Both the position numbers and the translations under genes were made by a program. From Nocardiopsis sp. NRRL B-16309 (lineage in GTDB: Bacteria; Actinomycetota; Actinomycetes; Streptosporangiales; Streptosporangiaceae), in the NCBI RefSeq assembly GCF_001279585.1, contig NZ_LGEC01000092.1, forward strand, positions 124,001 to 188,000: DNA of 64,000 nucleotides, in the 5' to 3' direction. The notes below the pieces were generated by a model. The model was not told where the DNA came from and did not search any database. It saw nothing but the letters and a program-made list of their open reading frames with translations. This document shows, one piece after another, positions 1 to 8,648 of the stretch. Within the stretch, counting starts at the first letter, position 1. Every line of letters begins with the position of its first letter.

Positions 1-47
1 GTGAGCGACGGGAAGGTCCCGTAGTTGTCGAAGACCACAGCGCGCAT
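1..47 (-). CDS. Zinc-type alcohol dehydrogenase/quinone reductase family protein, N-terminal fragment
   Basis: Only the first 15 codons lie in the window; the gene runs off the left edge on the minus strand. The visible residues are MRAVVFDNYGTFPSL, a start typical of medium-chain dehydrogenase/reductase family members, where a short beta strand opens the GroES-like domain. A strong AGGGGG ribosome binding site lies about 7 nt upstream of the ATG, which fixes the start. The family normally oxidises alcohols or reduces quinones with NAD(P)(H). The assignment rests on one short stretch, so substrate and subfamily cannot be given. Confidence 0.55.
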   Translation of the reverse strand, partial: MRAVVFDNYGTFPSL

Positions 48-219
48 GGGCTGTCCCCCTCTGTCGTCAGTCGATCGCTCGACGCTACCAACGCGGGCGG
101 GAGCCGTTCGTCAACGCGGAGTCCGCAGTCGGTTCTTTTCCGTTTGACCCCGGTGAGTTCCGCGCCTCCGGATGGTCCTACAGGACGAGACTCGTCGCCG
201 ACCCGTCCGGGAGGACACC

Positions 220-612
220 GTGAACCGCCGGCCCAGCCTCGACAGCATGCTGCTCGCCACCCGCGACCCCGACCGCCTGCACGCCTGGTACGCCGCCGTC
301 CTGGACCCGCAGGAGGACGACGGCATGGACGGGTACCGGGTCCTGCGCTTCGGGCACTTCCACCTGCTCATCGACCACCGCTCCGACGTGGCCGCCGAGC
401 CCGCCGAGCCCGCCCGGACCATCCTCAACTTCGACGTCGGCGACGCCCGCGCCGTGGCCGCGCGCATGGACGCCGCGGGCACGGAGTGGCTCGCGCCCCT
501 GGAGGACCGGGACGGCAGCCTCTTCGCCACCGCCCTGGACCCCGACGGCAACTACGTCCAGATCATCCAGCTCAGCGAACAGCACCGCGCCGCCATGGAC
601 GGCGGCGCCTGA
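220..612 (+). CDS. VOC (glyoxalase/bleomycin-resistance fold) family protein
   Basis: A 130-residue protein with the vicinal-oxygen-chelate layout: an N-terminal strand with SMLLATRDPDRLHAWYAAVL, a central FGHFHLLIDHR segment and a C-terminal DPDGNYVQIIQLSE segment. VOC proteins bind a metal and act as dioxygenases, isomerases or drug-binding proteins; the substrate here is unknown. I chose the GTG at 220 because GGGAGGAC sits just upstream; an ATG 48 nt earlier has no comparable site. It is followed after 15 nt by a second VOC gene and then an ECF sigma factor, so the three probably form one operon. Confidence 0.8.
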   Translation: MNRRPSLDSMLLATRDPDRLHAWYAAVLDPQEDDGMDGYRVLRFGHFHLLIDHRSDVAAEPAEPARTILNFDVGDARAVAARMDAAGTEWLAPLEDRDGSLFATALDPDGNYVQIIQLSEQHRAAMDGGA

Positions 613-627
613 CATCAGGGAGAAGAC

Positions 628-1017
628 ATGGTCACCGCCACGCACGTGTTCGGGTCGTTCGCCGTCCCGGACACCGCGGCCGCCCGCGAGTTCTACGCCG
701 GGACGCTCGGCCTCAGGGTCGGGCCGGTCGCCGGCATGGAGGAGCAGGGCCTGATCGAGATCGACCTCGGCGAGGGCCGCACCATCCTCGTCTACCCCAA
801 GCCGGACCACGTTCCGGCCGTGTTCACCGTCCTCAACCTCGTCGTGGACGACGTCGAGGCCGCCGTCGACGAGCTCGCCGACGCGGGCGTGGAGACGATG
901 CGCTACGAGGGCTTCGAGCAGGACGCCAGGGGCATCGCCCGCGGCGACGGCGGCCCCGCCGTCGCGTGGTTCGCCGACCCGTTCGGCAACGTGTGTTCTG
1001 TCCTACAGGAGACGTAG
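628..1017 (+). CDS. VOC family protein (second copy)
   Basis: A 129-residue VOC-fold protein starting MVTATHVFGSFAVPDTAAAREFYAGTLGLRVG, with a central VFTVLNLVVDDVEAAVDEL segment and an ADPFGNVCSVLQE ending typical of the family. GGGAGAAGAC precedes the ATG at a good distance. It is only distantly similar to the preceding VOC protein, so it is not a recent duplicate. Its stop is one base from the GTG of the sigma factor gene, which implies translational coupling. Proteins of this kind are often found beside sigma factors of the SigG/SnoaL-tailed type, where they may sense or remove a toxic small molecule; that role is inferred. Confidence 0.85.
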   Translation: MVTATHVFGSFAVPDTAAAREFYAGTLGLRVGPVAGMEEQGLIEIDLGEGRTILVYPKPDHVPAVFTVLNLVVDDVEAAVDELADAGVETMRYEGFEQDARGIARGDGGPAVAWFADPFGNVCSVLQET

Positions 1018-1018
1018 C

Positions 1019-2032
1019 GTGACGGTCATGGTGGACCACGGTTCGGACCAGGACTTCGCCCGGCTCGCCGACCCCTATCGTCGGGAGCTGTACGCGCACT
1101 GCTACCGGATGCTCGGCTCGGTGCACGACGCCGAGGACCTGGTGCAGGAGACCTATCTGCGCGCCTGGCGGGCCTACGACCGCTTCGAGGGCCGGTCCAG
1201 CCTGCGCACCTGGCTGCACCGCATCGCCACCACGGCCTGTCTCACCGCCCTGGAACAGCGCGGGCGGCGCCCGCTGCCCACCGGGCTCGGCGGCCCCGCC
1301 GAGCCCGAGGGGCGGCTCGGCGAGCGCCCCGAACTGCCCTGGCTCGAACCGGTGCCCGACGACCTGGTCGGCGCGGGCTCGGACGGGGACCCCGGGACGG
1401 TGGTCGCCGCCCGCGAGAGCGTCCGCCTGGCGCTGGTGGCGGCGCTGCAGTACCTGCAACCGCGCCAGCGGGCGGTGCTCGTCCTGCGGGACGTGCTGCG
1501 GTTCAGCGCCGCCGAGGTCGCGGAGATCCTGGGCACCACCGTCCCGGCGGTCAACAGCCTGCTCCAGCGCGCCCGCGCGCAGATGGCCAGGTCCACCCCG
1601 ACCGAGGACGATGTCCAGGTGCCCCGGGCCGAACAGAAGCGGGTCCTGGACCGCTACGTCACGGCGTTCGAGAACTACGACATCGGCGGGATCACGTCGA
1701 TGTTCACCGCCGACGCCGTCTGGGAGATGCCGCCCTACACCATGTGGGTGCGCGGCGCCGAGCACATCGGCCGCCTCATCCGGTCGAACTGCCCCGCCCA
1801 GGGGCCCGGGGACATGCGGCTGCTCCCGGCCCGCGCCAACGGCCAACCCGCCTTCGGGCTCTACATACGCGGCGCGGACGGTATCCACCGCGCCTTCCAA
1901 CTGCAGGTCCTGGACCTGACCCCGAACGGCGTCGCGCACGTGGCCGCGTTCTTCGACGTCTCCCTCTTCCCGCGCTTCGGCCTGCCCGCCGCCCTGGACC
2001 GCGCGCGGCCGACCGCGGGGGCGGCGGGATAG
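1019..2032 (+). CDS. ECF RNA polymerase sigma factor with C-terminal SnoaL-like domain (SigG/SigX5-like)
   Basis: A 337-residue extracytoplasmic-function sigma factor. Region 2 covers roughly residues 10-85 (YAHCYRMLGSVHDAEDLVQE) and region 4 roughly 140-190, with the HTH FSAAEVAEILGTTVPAVNS. A SnoaL-like domain of about 120 residues follows (FENYDIGGITSMFTADAVWE). Sigma factors of this build lack a classical anti-sigma factor; the C-terminal domain is thought to control activity by binding a ligand or core polymerase. Its GTG start is one base after the VOC stop, so it is cotranscribed with both VOC genes, which may be its effectors. No target promoter could be identified. Confidence 0.9.
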   Translation: MTVMVDHGSDQDFARLADPYRRELYAHCYRMLGSVHDAEDLVQETYLRAWRAYDRFEGRSSLRTWLHRIATTACLTALEQRGRRPLPTGLGGPAEPEGRLGERPELPWLEPVPDDLVGAGSDGDPGTVVAARESVRLALVAALQYLQPRQRAVLVLRDVLRFSAAEVAEILGTTVPAVNSLLQRARAQMARSTPTEDDVQVPRAEQKRVLDRYVTAFENYDIGGITSMFTADAVWEMPPYTMWVRGAEHIGRLIRSNCPAQGPGDMRLLPARANGQPAFGLYIRGADGIHRAFQLQVLDLTPNGVAHVAAFFDVSLFPRFGLPAALDRARPTAGAAG

Positions 2033-2099
2033 CGGGATAGGCTGTGCGGCGTCCCCGCCCGCGCGGGCGCGGGAGTCCGCGAGCCGCGAAAGCGAGAGC

Positions 2100-2561
2100 A
2101 TGAGCCCTTCGATCGCCACCAACACCCGGGTCGACCTCGACGGCCTGCTGGACTTCGTGCGCAGCCGCCACCACGCCCTGCTCATCACCCGTCGGGCCGA
2201 CGGCGGTCCGCAGGCCTCACCGGTGGTGTGCGGGGTCGACGCCCAGGGGCGCATCGTCGTGTCCACCTACCCCGAGCGCGCCAAGACCCGCAACGCCGCC
2301 CGCGACGCCCGGGCGAGCGTGGTCGTCCTGTCCGACGACTTCGACGGCCCCTGGGTGCAGGTCGACGGCGACGCCGAGGTCCTCGACGGAGAATCCGCGG
2401 TGGAACCGCTGGTGGAGTACTTCCGGGTGATCTCCGGCGAGCACCCCGACTGGGACGAGTACCGCGCCGCCATGCGCCGCCAGGGCAAGGCCCTGGTGCG
2501 CGTCACGCCCCGGCGCTGGGGACCGGTCGCCACCGGCGGCTTCCCCGCCGACCGCATCTAG
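2100..2561 (+). CDS. PPOX-class F420-dependent oxidoreductase
   Basis: A 153-residue single-domain protein with the split-barrel flavin/deazaflavin-binding fold of the pyridoxamine-phosphate-oxidase superfamily. Recognisable features are LDFVRSRHHALLITRRADGG near the N-terminus, VSTYPERAKTRNAARDARAS in the middle and a C-terminal VRVTPRRWGPVATGGFP. This pattern matches actinobacterial PPOX-class F420 enzymes, which reduce diverse substrates with reduced F420. GCGAAAGCGAGAGC precedes the ATG. It lies 67 nt after the sigma factor and could be read through from that operon. The substrate is unknown. Confidence 0.85.
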   Translation: MSPSIATNTRVDLDGLLDFVRSRHHALLITRRADGGPQASPVVCGVDAQGRIVVSTYPERAKTRNAARDARASVVVLSDDFDGPWVQVDGDAEVLDGESAVEPLVEYFRVISGEHPDWDEYRAAMRRQGKALVRVTPRRWGPVATGGFPADRI

Positions 2562-2582
2562 GTCGTGTTCTTTGCAGCATTC

Positions 2583-2600
2583 CGGGCTCCCGAAAGCCCG
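2583..2600. terminator. Hairpin between convergent genes
   Basis: CGGGCT and AGCCCG form a perfect 6-bp stem around a 6-nt loop, placed just after the PPOX gene stop and before the end of the convergent aldo/keto reductase gene. It is a plausible intrinsic terminator without a long U tract, as is common at high GC. Confidence 0.45.
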
Positions 2601-2684
2601 CAGAAAGACGGCGGATTCTAGGGCCCGGGCCGAACGCGCCCCGCCAGCCCGAACAGGCCCCGGTCCCCGCACTCTCCGGCCGGG

Positions 2685-3680
<996 letters not shown>

Positions 3681-3865
3681 ACGAGGCTTCCCTTCGGGGC
3701 GTCCACGGGACACGATCGCGTCCATCCTCGCACCCGCACCGTCCCTACCGCCCGCATCGTTCGCACCTCCCGCCGCGCGTCAGCGCTCGCACCTCCCGCA
3801 CTTTTCGTACCTCCCGTACCGTGCGCACCCGGACGGCCGGGGCCGCCCCCGCCACCCGCGGCGCG

Positions 3866-4117
3866 TCAGCGCCCGGGCGGCTCGGGATCCTCCCGCCCCT
3901 CCTCGCCCTCGTGCGGATCGGCCTCGACGGGACCCCGGGGCAGGCGGTCCTCCCACCCCGTGGGGTACCGCCGCCCGTCCGGGCCCTCCTGCCAGTACTC
4001 CTCCGAGCGCACGGCCCGCTGCGCCCGGAGCCGGTCCCAGCGGATGATCGCCAGCACGAGCAGGATCAGCGCGATCGGGACGGCCACCGACACCAGCACC
4101 GCGATCGGCCACTCCAT
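3866..4117 (-). CDS. Small single-pass membrane protein, hypothetical
   Basis: An 83-residue protein with one strong N-terminal transmembrane helix (about residues 4-25, WPIAVLVSVAVPIALILLVL). A basic stretch RWDRLRAQRAVR follows, then an acidic Pro/Glu/Gly-rich cytoplasmic tail. A GGAGGGGGGAG ribosome site precedes the ATG, which supports translation. No known family is recognised. It lies between an aldo/keto reductase gene and the Cys-rich copper-storage-like gene on the same strand. The roughly 100 bp after its stop are low-complexity, with repeated CGCACCTCCCG-type words. Confidence 0.6.
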   Translation of the reverse strand: MEWPIAVLVSVAVPIALILLVLAIIRWDRLRAQRAVRSEEYWQEGPDGRRYPTGWEDRLPRGPVEADPHEGEEGREDPEPPGR

Positions 4118-4146
4118 CGTCGACTCCCCCCTCCGGCGGTCGCCCC

Positions 4147-4551
4147 CTAAAGGGTCGACATCAGGTCGCGGCAGGCCTGCTCACAGATCTGGCACTCCCG
4201 AGCGCAGATCCGGCAGTGCGCGTGCTGGGCGGCGTGCTCCTCGCACTCGGCCCGGCAGACCGCGCTCACCTTCGCGCACGCCTCCAGGACCGCGCGCAGC
4301 ACGCGCGCGTCCGACCCGGTCTGGCGGGTCAGCACGCGCCTGGTGGCCTCGCACACCTCCGCGCAGTCGAGGTTGAGGCGCACGCACGTGGTCAGGTCGG
4401 CCGCGGACCGCTCGCTCAGGCACGCGTCCGCGCAGGCGTCGCACGCCTCGGCGCACGCCGCGCAGGCGTCGATGCAGGCCCGCAGGCGCGCCCGGTCGAC
4501 TCCGGTCGTCGACCCCGGGTAGGTCTCCAGCATCTGCTCGGTGATGCTCAT
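4147..4551 (-). CDS. Four-helix-bundle copper-binding (Csp/DUF326-like) cysteine-rich protein
   Basis: A 134-residue protein with 17 cysteines arranged along predicted helices, in patterns such as CIDACAACAEACDACADAC and CRICARECQICEQAC. This matches copper storage proteins, which bind many Cu(I) ions inside a four-helix bundle. No signal peptide is visible, so it is probably cytosolic (Csp3-like). The ATG at 4551 is preferred over an overlapping GTG at 4557 because AAGGAG sits 5 nt upstream of the ATG. A 7-bp hairpin (4574-4593) separates it from the hydrolase gene downstream of it on the plus coordinates. Likely role: copper buffering. Confidence 0.88.
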   Translation of the reverse strand: MSITEQMLETYPGSTTGVDRARLRACIDACAACAEACDACADACLSERSAADLTTCVRLNLDCAEVCEATRRVLTRQTGSDARVLRAVLEACAKVSAVCRAECEEHAAQHAHCRICARECQICEQACRDLMSTL

Positions 4552-4623
4552 GGTCACTCCTTCCTCGGCCGGGCGGAGCCGTCGGCGGCTCCGGGCCGCC
4601 GCGCCGCCACGGGCACGGCGGGA

Positions 4624-6648
4624 TCACATCAGGTCACGGGGGACGGACTCGGTCCACTCACGGGAGAAGATCCGCTCGTCCCCCTCGTAGGCGTCCAGCG
4701 TCGCGTAGACGCGGAACTCGTCCTCGGTGCACCGCAGCGACGCGTGCGTCTCGGTGCGCGTCCGCCACTCGCCGCGGGCGAAGCGCATCGTCCACGAGGA
4801 CCGCCCGCGCGGCGAGGTGAAGTCGTCGGCGACGGAGTCGTAGTCCTCGTAGGCGCGCCGCCCGACGTCCAGGTCCACGTCCTCGAAGTGCATGATCCCG
4901 CCGTCCTTGACGATCTCCAGGGACGAACGCGTGTCGACGAGGTCGCGGTGGACGGTCCAGCGGTGCTCGGGGGGCTCCCTGCGCTCGTGGGCGATCTCCG
5001 GCGTCGCCTCGGGCTCGCCGAAGGGGCGCGGTGCGGGGTCCTCGTCCGCGGGCACGGGACGCACCGGCAGGGTCAGCGCGCTGCCCTCCGGGTGGACGGT
5101 CATCAGCACCTTGCGCGGCGGCGGCCAGGCCAGCGGCCAGTACGACGTGGACAGCGAGAGCCGGATCCGGTGGCCGGCGGGGAAGACCTGCGCGACACCG
5201 TTGAGGGTGACGGTGACCCGGTACCGCTCACCCGGTGTGAGCGGCCGGGGGTCGTCGTGGCGGTCGCGGTGGGTGAGGTTGAGCAGCCCGAAGGTCACGC
5301 GCGTGGCGCTGCCGTCGGGTGCCACGTCGCACAGCCTGGCGGCGACCATGGCCACCGGCTCGGTGACGCTCAGGTCCAGCTCGGCCGTGGCCGACCCCAG
5401 GATCTCGACGTCCTCGGACAGGACGTCGGAGTTGAAGACCAGCGAGCCGCCGTCCTCCTCCCGCTGGTCGTAGGGCAGGTCCGGCGGCGCGTTGTAGGAG
5501 GCCCACTTGCCCGCGAACTGGCCCACGGTCAGCGGTGAGCTCACGGTGAGGGCGTCGGTCCCGCCCTCGTCCCTCGGAGCGTTGATCCGGTACCGCGACA
5601 GCGGGTGGACGGTGCGCGCCACGCGCGCCGAGGGCCAGGCCTCCTCGCGCACCCAGCGGCCGGGGCGGTCCTCGTAGGAGGTCGCGGGCGGGACGCTCTC
5701 CTGCATCCAGGCCCACAGGTCGGGCCCCTCGCCGACGCCGTTGTCCGCGCCCTTGAGCCAGTGGTCGAACCAGCGCACGACCTCCTGCAGGTAGCCGATG
5801 GCCGGTCCGGGGCGCCCCAGGTGCGGGTAGCGGTGCGACCAGGGGCCCACCAGGCCCCGGCAGGGCGCTTCCAGGTGTTCCAGCAGGCGCAGGACCGCGT
5901 TGGAGTACCCGTCGGCCCAGCCGCTGGCCGCCAGCACGGGACAGCGCACGGTCGTGTAGTCCTCGCACACCGAGGCGTGCCGCCAGTAGTCGTCGCGCCG
6001 CTGGTGGTGGAGCCAGTTCAGGATCCAGGGTTCGACGGCGTCCAGGCGTTCCAGCCACATGTCCCGCCAGCGGTCGCCGACGGTCGCCGGATCGGGCGGG
6101 CAGGTGGAGTAGGCGAACATGGTGCCCGCCTCGGCGAGGTTGTCCGAGAGCAGGCAGCCGCCCATGTAGTGCATGTCGTCGGCGTACCGGTCGTCGGTGA
6201 AGCAGTTGACCGCGATCGCGCCGAGGCTGGGCGGGCGCCGGGCCGCCACCTGGAGCGCGGCGAAGCCGCCCCAGGACAGGCCGAGCATGGCGGTCCGGCC
6301 GTCGCACCAGGGCTGTTCCGCCAGCCAGGCCAGCACCTCCTCGGCGTCCTGCTGCTCGCGTTCGAGGTACTCGTCGGTGAGCACGCCCTCCGAGTCGCCC
6401 GTGCCGCGCAGGTCCACCCGTACGCAGGCGTACCCGTGCCCGGCGATGTAGGGGTGGTGCATCGAGTCGCGGACCGACGTCAGGTCCCGCCTGCGGTAGG
6501 GGATGTACTCCAGGACCGCCGGGACCGGGCCGGCCCCTGCGCCGTCCGGGCGCCACGAGCGGCCGGCCAGGCGGACCCCGTCCGACATCGGTATCCAGAA
6601 GTGCTCGTCCTCCCGGACGGAGTAGGGCAGATTCCGTACCACCTGCAT
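4624..6648 (-). CDS. CocE/NonD family serine hydrolase
   Basis: A 674-residue alpha/beta hydrolase of the S15/CocE family. The N-terminal hydrolase domain (about residues 10-330) carries the nucleophile elbow MLGLSWGGFAALQVA. It also has the VDLRGTGDSEG strand and a late PWSHRYPHLGRPGP segment supplying the probable catalytic His. The rest is the family's jelly-roll domain (FPAGHRIRLSLSTSYWPLAW). Members hydrolyse esters or amides, including acyl-amino compounds and cocaine. It follows the ATP-grasp gene by 24 nt with AGGGAGGCGCACCC as ribosome site, so the two are an operon. The partner suggests it acts on a peptide-like or amide compound; that is inference. Confidence 0.88.
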   Translation of the reverse strand: MQVVRNLPYSVREDEHFWIPMSDGVRLAGRSWRPDGAGAGPVPAVLEYIPYRRRDLTSVRDSMHHPYIAGHGYACVRVDLRGTGDSEGVLTDEYLEREQQDAEEVLAWLAEQPWCDGRTAMLGLSWGGFAALQVAARRPPSLGAIAVNCFTDDRYADDMHYMGGCLLSDNLAEAGTMFAYSTCPPDPATVGDRWRDMWLERLDAVEPWILNWLHHQRRDDYWRHASVCEDYTTVRCPVLAASGWADGYSNAVLRLLEHLEAPCRGLVGPWSHRYPHLGRPGPAIGYLQEVVRWFDHWLKGADNGVGEGPDLWAWMQESVPPATSYEDRPGRWVREEAWPSARVARTVHPLSRYRINAPRDEGGTDALTVSSPLTVGQFAGKWASYNAPPDLPYDQREEDGGSLVFNSDVLSEDVEILGSATAELDLSVTEPVAMVAARLCDVAPDGSATRVTFGLLNLTHRDRHDDPRPLTPGERYRVTVTLNGVAQVFPAGHRIRLSLSTSYWPLAWPPPRKVLMTVHPEGSALTLPVRPVPADEDPAPRPFGEPEATPEIAHERREPPEHRWTVHRDLVDTRSSLEIVKDGGIMHFEDVDLDVGRRAYEDYDSVADDFTSPRGRSSWTMRFARGEWRTRTETHASLRCTEDEFRVYATLDAYEGDERIFSREWTESVPRDLM

Positions 6649-6672
6649 GGGTGCGCCTCCCTCAGCGCGCGG

Positions 6673-7947
6673 TCACCGTTCGCCGGTGTCGAACTCGAAC
6701 CTCATCTCCTCCACGCAGCGCTCGTACTTGGCGCGCATCTCCACGCCGTTCTGTGCGCCCATGGTGATCTTCGCCAGCTCGAAGCTGTAGCTGTCCTGTG
6801 CGTGGAGTTCGGTCAGCGGGCGGCCCACCTCGGGCACGATCTCGATCGACACGCCCGGCAGCGAGGCCTCCAGTTCCCGGACCTCCTCGGGGGTGGGCAC
6901 TCGCACGGGGACGCCGTCCTCCCCGAACCTGCGGTGGAACCACTGCCCGGCCACGGCGTACTCCCCGCCGCCCACGGGCAGGTCCGGGCTGCGCCCGAGC
7001 GCCAGCCGGAGCATGCGCTCGTGGTTGGGGATGCCGTCCACCAGCTCGAACAGCTCGGCGTGGGTCTGGGAGTGCCGGGGATTGATCTCCACGACGTCGA
7101 GCCGGTCCCCGACCGGGTCGTAGAAGAACTCGACGCTGAACATCGAGTCGTCCAGGCCGACTCGGCGGATGAACCTCGTGGCCACCTCCGCCATGCGGCG
7201 GCTCACCCTCTCGGGCAGTTCCGAGGGGTAGCGGTGGCACAGGAACGCCGGGCTGCCCGGGTAGTCGACGGAGTCCAGGGCGGCGTAGACGACTGGCTCG
7301 CCGTGCCGGACGTAGCCCTCGACCGCCGCCTGCACACCGTGCAGGGCGCCCTCGGCCAGGCACGTCCGCCCGCCCGCGGCCGCGACCTCCTCCGGCAGGT
7401 CCACGCGGGCGAGGATCTGCTCGAAGGGCACACCGATCCGGTCGATCCCCCCGCGCAGCCGTTCCAGCGCCTCCTCGAAGCTGCGCTGGTCGTGGACGCG
7501 GAACGCCAGGTCGGAGGAAGCCGACTTCACCGGCTTGATCCACATCGGGTACTCCAGCCCGCTCGGCGGCTCGGTGGCGTCCAGGTCGACCAGGGCGAAG
7601 GGCGGGTGCTCGTCGATGACCCTGCTCTGTTCGAGCCGGCTCCAGTACTTGTGCTCGCACATGACCACGGACCGCAGGCTCGGTCCGCGCAGGCCGTTGT
7701 TCTCGCACAGGATCGGGACCAGCAGAGTGACCGGGAAGTCCCAGTACCCGACCACGGCGTCGACCGAGCCGGTGAAGCCGTCGAGGATCCGCTGGGCCCT
7801 GTCGATCTTCTGGTCGAGGTCGACCTTGTCGTCGCGCAGTTCCTCCAGTGTCAGCAGCGTGTGGAAGCGGCAGTGTTCGGCGCTCGGCGTCCGGAGCAGA
7901 ACGTCGTGGTTGTGCTCGTCCATGCCGACCACGAAGACGTTGTCCAC
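6673..7947 (-). CDS. ATP-grasp domain protein (probable carboxylate-amine/thiol ligase)
   Basis: A 424-residue protein with an ATP-grasp fold: the first nucleotide-binding strand YPMWIKPVKSASSDLAFRV near residue 145, then the catalytic Mg-binding strand FSVEFFYDPVGDRLDVVEIN followed by PRHSQTHAELF (about 275-305). The Glu and Asn of VVEIN are the usual metal ligands. ATP-grasp enzymes activate a carboxylate as acyl-phosphate and ligate it to an amine or thiol. It starts at a GTG with a strong but distant CAGGAGGG site. It is the first gene of an operon with a CocE-type hydrolase. The substrate is unknown. Confidence 0.82.
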   Translation of the reverse strand: MDNVFVVGMDEHNHDVLLRTPSAEHCRFHTLLTLEELRDDKVDLDQKIDRAQRILDGFTGSVDAVVGYWDFPVTLLVPILCENNGLRGPSLRSVVMCEHKYWSRLEQSRVIDEHPPFALVDLDATEPPSGLEYPMWIKPVKSASSDLAFRVHDQRSFEEALERLRGGIDRIGVPFEQILARVDLPEEVAAAGGRTCLAEGALHGVQAAVEGYVRHGEPVVYAALDSVDYPGSPAFLCHRYPSELPERVSRRMAEVATRFIRRVGLDDSMFSVEFFYDPVGDRLDVVEINPRHSQTHAELFELVDGIPNHERMLRLALGRSPDLPVGGGEYAVAGQWFHRRFGEDGVPVRVPTPEEVRELEASLPGVSIEIVPEVGRPLTELHAQDSYSFELAKITMGAQNGVEMRAKYERCVEEMRFEFDTGER

Positions 7948-8039
7948 CTGTCCGCACCACCCTCCTGATCCGTGTCGGCGTCCGTCGTGGGTGCGACTAC
8001 CCGAGTTCGGTGAAGCGAACCGGAGCGTTCGGGCAGGTG

Positions 8040-8064
8040 GTTACGGGTCCGGGCCCAGGGGTAG
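8040..8064 (+). promoter_or_regulatory. Candidate SigB-like stress promoter
   Basis: GTTA, a 15-nt spacer and GGGTAG match the layout of actinobacterial stress-sigma (SigB/SigF-type) promoters, roughly GTTN with a GGGTA-type -10. It lies 70 bp upstream of the next plus-strand gene. The same arrangement recurs at 8507-8531 before the following gene. Confidence 0.45.
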
Positions 8065-8133
8065 CCGTATCCCTACAGCCGGCCGTACACAGGACCGCCA
8101 CAGGCCGCGCACACCAAGGCGGGAGTGAAACCC

Positions 8134-8454
8134 ATGAACCGGAAGACGCCGCCGATCGCGGACTACGAGGGTCTGCCGATCGCCACGCTGCAGCACCGGA
8201 TCCGCTCGCTCGACGAGGAACAGCTCCGCGAACTCATCGCCTACGAGGAGCACCACGGCAACCGCACCGGCGTTCTGGAGATCCTCCACCAGCGCCTGCA
8301 CGGCCTGGAGGAGGGCGCCGAGCCCTCGGACGGCGACCAGGACTTCCAGCCGGAGACCCCGGGGCCGCCGCAGGGGGGCTCCCCGGTCGGGGAGGACACC
8401 ACCGCGCCCAGGCAGGGCCTGCCGCCGGAGGGCTACCCCGAGGCGCGGCGCTAG
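8134..8454 (+). CDS. Small conserved actinobacterial protein (LPIADYD-type, DUF8129-like)
   Basis: A 106-residue soluble protein. The first half holds the recognisable conserved block IADYEGLPIATLQHRIRSL followed by LRELIAYEEHHGNR and a short helix to LHGLEEGAE. The second half is Pro/Gly/Glu-rich and probably disordered. This block is widespread in actinobacteria as a stand-alone domain of unknown function; the DUF number is from memory. GCGGGAG ends 8 nt before the ATG at 8134, which is better spaced than the GTG at 8125. The stress-like promoter upstream suggests sigma-B-type control. Confidence 0.7.
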   Translation: MNRKTPPIADYEGLPIATLQHRIRSLDEEQLRELIAYEEHHGNRTGVLEILHQRLHGLEEGAEPSDGDQDFQPETPGPPQGGSPVGEDTTAPRQGLPPEGYPEARR

Positions 8455-8456
8455 CA

Positions 8457-8485
8457 CCCGACCGCGGCGCGGGCGCCCGGTCGGG
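8457..8485. terminator. Hairpin after the DUF8129-like gene
   Basis: CCCGACCG and CGGTCGGG form a perfect 8-bp stem with a GC-rich 13-nt loop, starting two bases after the stop codon at 8454. Confidence 0.5.
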
Positions 8486-8506
8486 GCACGGCCGGGTCCG
8501 CGCCGC

Positions 8507-8531
8507 GTTTTCGCGCGGGGAGCACGGGTAG
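8507..8531 (+). promoter_or_regulatory. Candidate SigB-like stress promoter (second)
   Basis: GTTT, a 15-nt spacer and GGGTAG, followed by GCCGTA exactly as at the promoter 467 bp upstream. It precedes a short leader ORF and the SDR gene. The match to a stress-sigma consensus is better here than at the first copy. Confidence 0.5.
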
Positions 8532-8597
8532 CCGTAGACCCACACGCGGTCGTACACCCGCACACGCGGCGGACCGACGACGAACGGGGGAGTGGTC

Positions 8598-8648
8598 ATG
8601 GCCACGGCAGGCACCACACCGAGCGTCCCGTGGGGGCGGTCGCCATGA
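8598..8648 (+). CDS. Candidate 16-codon leader peptide coupled to the SDR gene
   Basis: An ATG preceded by GGGGGAG at ideal spacing opens a 16-codon ORF (MATAGTTPSVPWGRSP). Its TGA overlaps the ATG of the SDR gene in the arrangement ccATGAtc. This geometry would couple translation of the two. It has no recognisable domain and could instead be a fortuitous reading frame, but the ribosome site is stronger than that of the gene itself. Confidence 0.4.
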   Translation: MATAGTTPSVPWGRSP

